The notes beneath the pieces were generated by a model, which saw nothing but the letters and a program-made list of their open reading frames with translations, ran no database searches and was not told where the DNA came from. This document shows, piece after piece, positions 60,662 to 64,000 of a stretch of DNA of 64,000 nt (position 1 is the first letter of the stretch; every line of letters begins with the position of its first letter). The stretch is from Stenotrophomonas sp. 57. Its GTDB lineage: Bacteria; Pseudomonadota; Gammaproteobacteria; Xanthomonadales; Xanthomonadaceae. The DNA is taken from positions 3,532,001 to 3,596,000 of the forward strand of contig NZ_CP127407.1 of assembly GCF_030291075.1 (NCBI RefSeq), read 5' to 3'. A program made the position numbers and the translations under genes.

Positions 60662-62929
60662 ATGTCAGCTGTTTTTTCCCCCACCGCTGCCGACAAGGCC
60701 CGCCTGGCCACAACCGACCTGCCGCCACGGGTGCGCGAGCTGCTGGGCGCGTTGATCGGTCTGTGCCGGCAGACGCTGGCCGCTCCCCTGATCCTCACCG
60801 TCGAAGCGCTGGAGCAGGCGTTGCTGCACGACGCTGATCGTGCGCGCAATCCCACGCAGCAGGCGGACCTGATGGCGCAGCGTGGCCAGCTGCAAGCCTT
60901 CGCCGGTCATTTTCCCGACCGCATGCTCGATGCCATCGCCGAGGCCCTGACGCGCCTGCGCGACCCTGCGGCGGCCCCCCCGACGATTTCCACACCGCCA
61001 CCGCTGCCCGGCATGCTGGGTCTGTCGCTGGTCGCCGAACACGACGTCGACCGCGACCTGCTGCTGACCGAGATGGTGCGACGCGAAACCCTGCGTTCGA
61101 CCAACACGCTGAACCTGCTGGGGCAGCGGCTGGGGGTGCTGGCGGCCGCACCCGCATTCGACACCGACACGCTGCCCCTGGCTCCGCAGGCCCTGTGCGC
61201 GATGGTGCGCAGGCTGGCCGAGCAGGACACCCTCGGCATCGACGTCCAGCTGGCGCTTTACCGCAGCTTCGAACGCCACGTACTGGAGCGCCTGGGCGAT
61301 GTACTCGACCGCGCCAATGCCCTGCTGGCCCAGCATGGCGTAATGCCGGGCCTGGTCTATACGCCGTACCTGGCGCGTTCGTCGAGCACGCGACGCATCA
61401 TCACCCAGACCGTCGGCGGTGGCCGCGCCACGCAGCCGGCCAAGCGCGCCGCGGCGCCGTTGACGGGTTGGACAGGACCCGCCCCCACCGGCTCATGGTC
61501 GAACCTGCTGCAGGAGGCGGTGAGTGATACCGGCCCCGCCGTTCCGGGGCTGACCACGTCCGCTGGCAGTGCGCTGCACACGCTGCTGCAGCAGGCCCGG
61601 CATGCCACCGCGTCGGCGGCGCCCAGTGCTGCCGTGCCCAGCGCCGCAGTGGATGCCGTGCTCGCGCGCCTGCAGGCGCAGTCCAGCGCCGCTACCGGGG
61701 TTGCCGACCTGCAGACAGCCGTGGTCGCCCAGCTTCGCAGCGAACATGGCGACCAGGCGCAGCTGGCAAACCACGACCGCGACAACCTCGACCTGCTGCG
61801 CCTGCTGATGCAGCAGGTGCAGCAGCAGCAACGCCCCGACCCGGTACCCGCCGCCCTGCTGGCGCGGCTGCAGGTCCCCCTGGCGCGCGCAGCGATGGCG
61901 GACCCGGGCTTCTTCGTGCGCGATGAACATCCCGCCCGCGAGCTGCTCAACCAGATCGCCGAAACCGGCGCCAGCTGGCTGGACGATGATGACGTTGACC
62001 CGCAGCTGCTGCAGCGCATGGCGCAGAGCGTGCAGGATCTGCTCGCCCAGGATGTACGCACGCCGGACGTCTTTGCCACCGCCAACGAGGACGTGCAGCA
62101 GCACCAGCGTGCGGCGGTTCATCGCGCGGAGCTGGCCGAGCGCCGCCACGTTGAAGCCGCGCGCGGCAAGGAGCGCCTGGAACTCGCCCGGCGCCAGGCC
62201 AATGCGCAGATCGACCAGTGCTGCGATACGCGGGCGCCGCCGCGCTTCGTGCAGACGCTGCTGCGCCAGGCCTGGGCCGATGCTCTCACCCTCACCCGCC
62301 TGCGCCACGGCGATGATTCACCGCAATGGCAGGAACGCCTGCAGCAGACCCAGCGCATTGCAGCGGTGACCGCGCAGGCCGTGGACACCCCCGGTGGCAC
62401 CGATGCCGCGCTGGCCGCCGATGTGGAAGCTGCACTGGTGCAGGTGGGCTACCACGCCGAGGAAGCCGCTGCGGTCGCACGCAGGCTGGCCACGCCCGGC
62501 GGCGAGGATGAGAGCACCTCGCGCACCGAACTCAGTGCACGCCTGAAGGCGCGCGCACGGCTGGGAGAGCACGCGGGCCTCACCAACACGGCCCCCTCCA
62601 GCCCGCGCAACGCTGCCGAGGAAGCCGCTTACCAGCAACTGTCCGCCCTGCCGTTCGGCAGCTGGTTCGACATCGACAATGGCGATGGCACGCTGCGCCG
62701 CCAGCGCCTGTCCTGGTACAGCCTGCTGACCGGCCATGCCCTGTTCGTCAATCCGCGCGGGCAGAAGATCGCCGATACGGACCTGGATACGCTGGCCCGG
62801 CAGATCAGCGCGGGCCGCGCGCAACTGGTCACCGAAGACAAGGGCCGGCTGGTCGATCGCGCCTGGCAGGCCAGCCTCGATGCACTGCGTGCACTGGCCG
62901 ACGGCCACGCCGGGGAGGCGTCCGCATGA
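60662..62929 (+). CDS. DUF1631 family protein
   Basis: 755 residues with no signal peptide: helical, Ala/Gln/Leu-rich, with long coiled-coil stretches (QQVQQQQRPDPVPAALLARL, and NEDVQQHQRAAVHRAELAER) and a C-terminal domain of conserved order (FGSWFDIDNGDGTLRRQRLS, then WYSLLTGHALFVNPRGQKIA). DUF1631 proteins are sometimes mislabelled thymidine phosphorylase. The C-terminal part has the flavour of a PilZ-like beta domain (RRQRLSWYS). Immediately followed, with a four-base overlap, by a PilZ gene, pointing to a c-di-GMP-related role. Confidence 0.85.
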   Translation: MSAVFSPTAADKARLATTDLPPRVRELLGALIGLCRQTLAAPLILTVEALEQALLHDADRARNPTQQADLMAQRGQLQAFAGHFPDRMLDAIAEALTRLRDPAAAPPTISTPPPLPGMLGLSLVAEHDVDRDLLLTEMVRRETLRSTNTLNLLGQRLGVLAAAPAFDTDTLPLAPQALCAMVRRLAEQDTLGIDVQLALYRSFERHVLERLGDVLDRANALLAQHGVMPGLVYTPYLARSSSTRRIITQTVGGGRATQPAKRAAAPLTGWTGPAPTGSWSNLLQEAVSDTGPAVPGLTTSAGSALHTLLQQARHATASAAPSAAVPSAAVDAVLARLQAQSSAATGVADLQTAVVAQLRSEHGDQAQLANHDRDNLDLLRLLMQQVQQQQRPDPVPAALLARLQVPLARAAMADPGFFVRDEHPARELLNQIAETGASWLDDDDVDPQLLQRMAQSVQDLLAQDVRTPDVFATANEDVQQHQRAAVHRAELAERRHVEAARGKERLELARRQANAQIDQCCDTRAPPRFVQTLLRQAWADALTLTRLRHGDDSPQWQERLQQTQRIAAVTAQAVDTPGGTDAALAADVEAALVQVGYHAEEAAAVARRLATPGGEDESTSRTELSARLKARARLGEHAGLTNTAPSSPRNAAEEAAYQQLSALPFGSWFDIDNGDGTLRRQRLSWYSLLTGHALFVNPRGQKIADTDLDTLARQISAGRAQLVTEDKGRLVDRAWQASLDALRALADGHAGEASA

Positions 62930-63300
62930 ACACCCAACCGCCACAGGACACCCGTCGCGCGCCCCGCCGCCAGGTTTCGGACCTGGTGCCGGTCACAGAC
63001 CAGATGCGCGAATGCGTGGTGGGTCGCCTTGGCAACGTGTCCGAAACCGGCATGCTGATGCTGGCCAGTGCGCCATTGCGCGAGGACGCGTTGTATCAGC
63101 TGCGTTTCCCGCTGCCGATGGTCGACGGCCGCCAGGAAGTCATCGACGTGGGCGTGCACCTGCTGTGGAGCGAGCCTGCGCACGCCCCCGGGCAGAGCTG
63201 GACCGGCTTCCGCTTCCTGACCCTGTCGCGCGAACATCGGCAGCTGCTACGGCAGTGGGTGGGTGAGGACTGCGACGAGGGACCGGTTTCGACGGCCTGA
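62926..63300 (+). CDS. PilZ domain protein
   Basis: 124 residues. Both c-di-GMP-binding motifs are present: RxxxR as RAPRR (residues 11-15) and NxSxxG as NVSETG (37-42), followed by the PilZ beta barrel (LYQLRFPLPMVDG, and the conserved WTGFRFLTLS). So it is predicted to bind c-di-GMP. Stand-alone and soluble. It overlaps DUF1631 by four bases. Confidence 0.93.
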   Translation: MNTQPPQDTRRAPRRQVSDLVPVTDQMRECVVGRLGNVSETGMLMLASAPLREDALYQLRFPLPMVDGRQEVIDVGVHLLWSEPAHAPGQSWTGFRFLTLSREHRQLLRQWVGEDCDEGPVSTA

Positions 63301-63301
63301 G

Positions 63302-63317
63302 TGCCGGTTCCGGCACA
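63302..63317 (+). terminator. Possible terminator after the PilZ gene
   Basis: GTGCCGGTTCCGGCAC palindrome directly after the stop, followed by GCGGTTTT. Short stem, so moderate confidence. Confidence 0.5.
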
Positions 63318-63375
63318 GCGGTTTTCTGCGGTATGCGGCAGAATCTAGGACCGTTTCCCGTGTCGAGCCACCGCA

Positions 63376-64000
63376 ATGATCCAGCAAGACCCCGGCGCCC
63401 TGTATTCCGACCACCTGGCCGTGCTGTGCCGACGCGCCGAACAGGCGCTGGCCCGCGGAGGCTTCGACCACCTGGTGGTGCCCAGCGGCACCCTGCACTA
63501 CCAGGTGTTCGACGATCGCGACTACCCATATGCGGTGAATCCGCAGTTCAAGGCCTGGTTGCCGCTGACCCGCGTGCCCAACAGCTGGATCGTGTTCACC
63601 CCCGGCAAGCGCCCGGCGGTGATCTTCCACCAGCCCTTCGACTACTGGCACGTGGTGCCGGATGCGCCCAGCGGCTGGTGGGTGGAGCACTTCGACATCC
63701 ACATCATCCGCACGCCCGAAGAGGCGCTGGCCCTGCTGCCGGCCGATCCAGCACGCTGCGCGATCCTGGGCGAGCCGCAGAGCGCGCTGGGCGCCTTCGT
63801 GCCGAACAACCCGGCGCCGGTGGTGAACTATCTCGACTGGCATCGCGGCAGCAAGACCCCATATGAAATCGCGCTGATGCGCCAGGCGCAGGTGCTGGGC
63901 GTGCGCGGCCACCGCGCCGCCGAGGTCGCGTTCCGCAACGGTGCCGATGAATTCAACATCCACATGGCGTATTGCCAGGCCGTGGGCCAGGATGCCAACG
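63376..64000 (+). CDS. pepQ: Xaa-Pro dipeptidase PepQ, N-terminal part (cut by window edge)
   Basis: The first 208 codons are present; the frame is open to the right edge. Start MIQQDPGALYSDHLAVLCRR; the PepQ N-terminal domain is recognisable (PYAVNPQFKAWLPLTRVPNS, then FHQPFDYWHVVPDAPSGWWV and the later EIALMRQAQVLGVRGHRAAE). The catalytic metal-binding domain lies beyond the window. It cleaves Xaa-Pro dipeptides in the cytoplasm. Confidence 0.92.
   Translation, partial: MIQQDPGALYSDHLAVLCRRAEQALARGGFDHLVVPSGTLHYQVFDDRDYPYAVNPQFKAWLPLTRVPNSWIVFTPGKRPAVIFHQPFDYWHVVPDAPSGWWVEHFDIHIIRTPEEALALLPADPARCAILGEPQSALGAFVPNNPAPVVNYLDWHRGSKTPYEIALMRQAQVLGVRGHRAAEVAFRNGADEFNIHMAYCQAVGQDAN

Overview
The window reads as a high-GC gammaproteobacterial chromosome of the Xanthomonadales, most likely Stenotrophomonas (S. 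maltophilia complex). The evidence is the gene order (pilMNOPQ next to a divergent PBP1A gene, gmk-rpoZ-spoT, two chaperone-usher loci) and the many short palindromic repeats that begin with GTAG (for example GTAGATCCACGCCATGCGTGG), which match the SMAG repeats known from S. maltophilia. The species call is an inference. No transposase, integrase, phage gene or CRISPR array is visible.

Layout. 1-5.8 kb: a Bat/MoxR operon on the minus strand (moxR, DUF58, DUF4381, batA, batB/C, batD; batD runs off the left edge), with four-base ATGA overlaps at every junction downstream of DUF58. 5.9-11.1 kb: the type IV pilus assembly operon pilMNOPQ (minus), divergent from mrcA, which encodes PBP1A (11.3-13.7 kb, plus). 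14-39.6 kb: an adhesin-rich region holding a giant trimeric autotransporter adhesin, a CS1/CFA-type (alternate) chaperone-usher fimbrial operon, a classical autotransporter, and a second, classical chaperone-usher locus split into two divergent arms (pilin-chaperone on plus; usher-pilin-tip adhesin on minus). Housekeeping genes interrupt it: gltA, rpmE2 and a nucleoside hydrolase gene, plus a membrane protein with a 23-residue micro-protein downstream. 39.7-45.7 kb: recG, ridA, spoT, rpoZ and gmk (minus). 46-56.5 kb: a self-contained selenium island with formate dehydrogenase fdnGHI (fdnG carries an in-frame TGA and SECIS hairpin), fdhE, selA, selB, the selenocysteine tRNA (selC) and selD. 56.5-64 kb: yicC (minus), then rph, a VOC gene, rdgB, hemW, DUF1631, a PilZ gene and the start of pepQ (plus).

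How the genes work together. The selenium island appears to hold both a selenoprotein and what is needed to make it: SelD makes selenophosphate, SelA charges the tRNA, SelB delivers it to the UGA/SECIS in fdnG, and FdhE matures the enzyme. The adhesin region gives the cell at least four surface attachment systems besides type IV pili.

The main novelty candidate is regulatory. A palindrome TGCAA-N4-TTGCA occurs upstream of the autotransporter gene and upstream of both arms of the split fimbrial locus, and a one-mismatch version lies upstream of the CS1-type pilin. This suggests one regulator controlling several adhesins. The two copies in the split locus are also 20-bp inverted repeats (19/20 identical) flanking 198 bp, so an invertible promoter is a second possibility.
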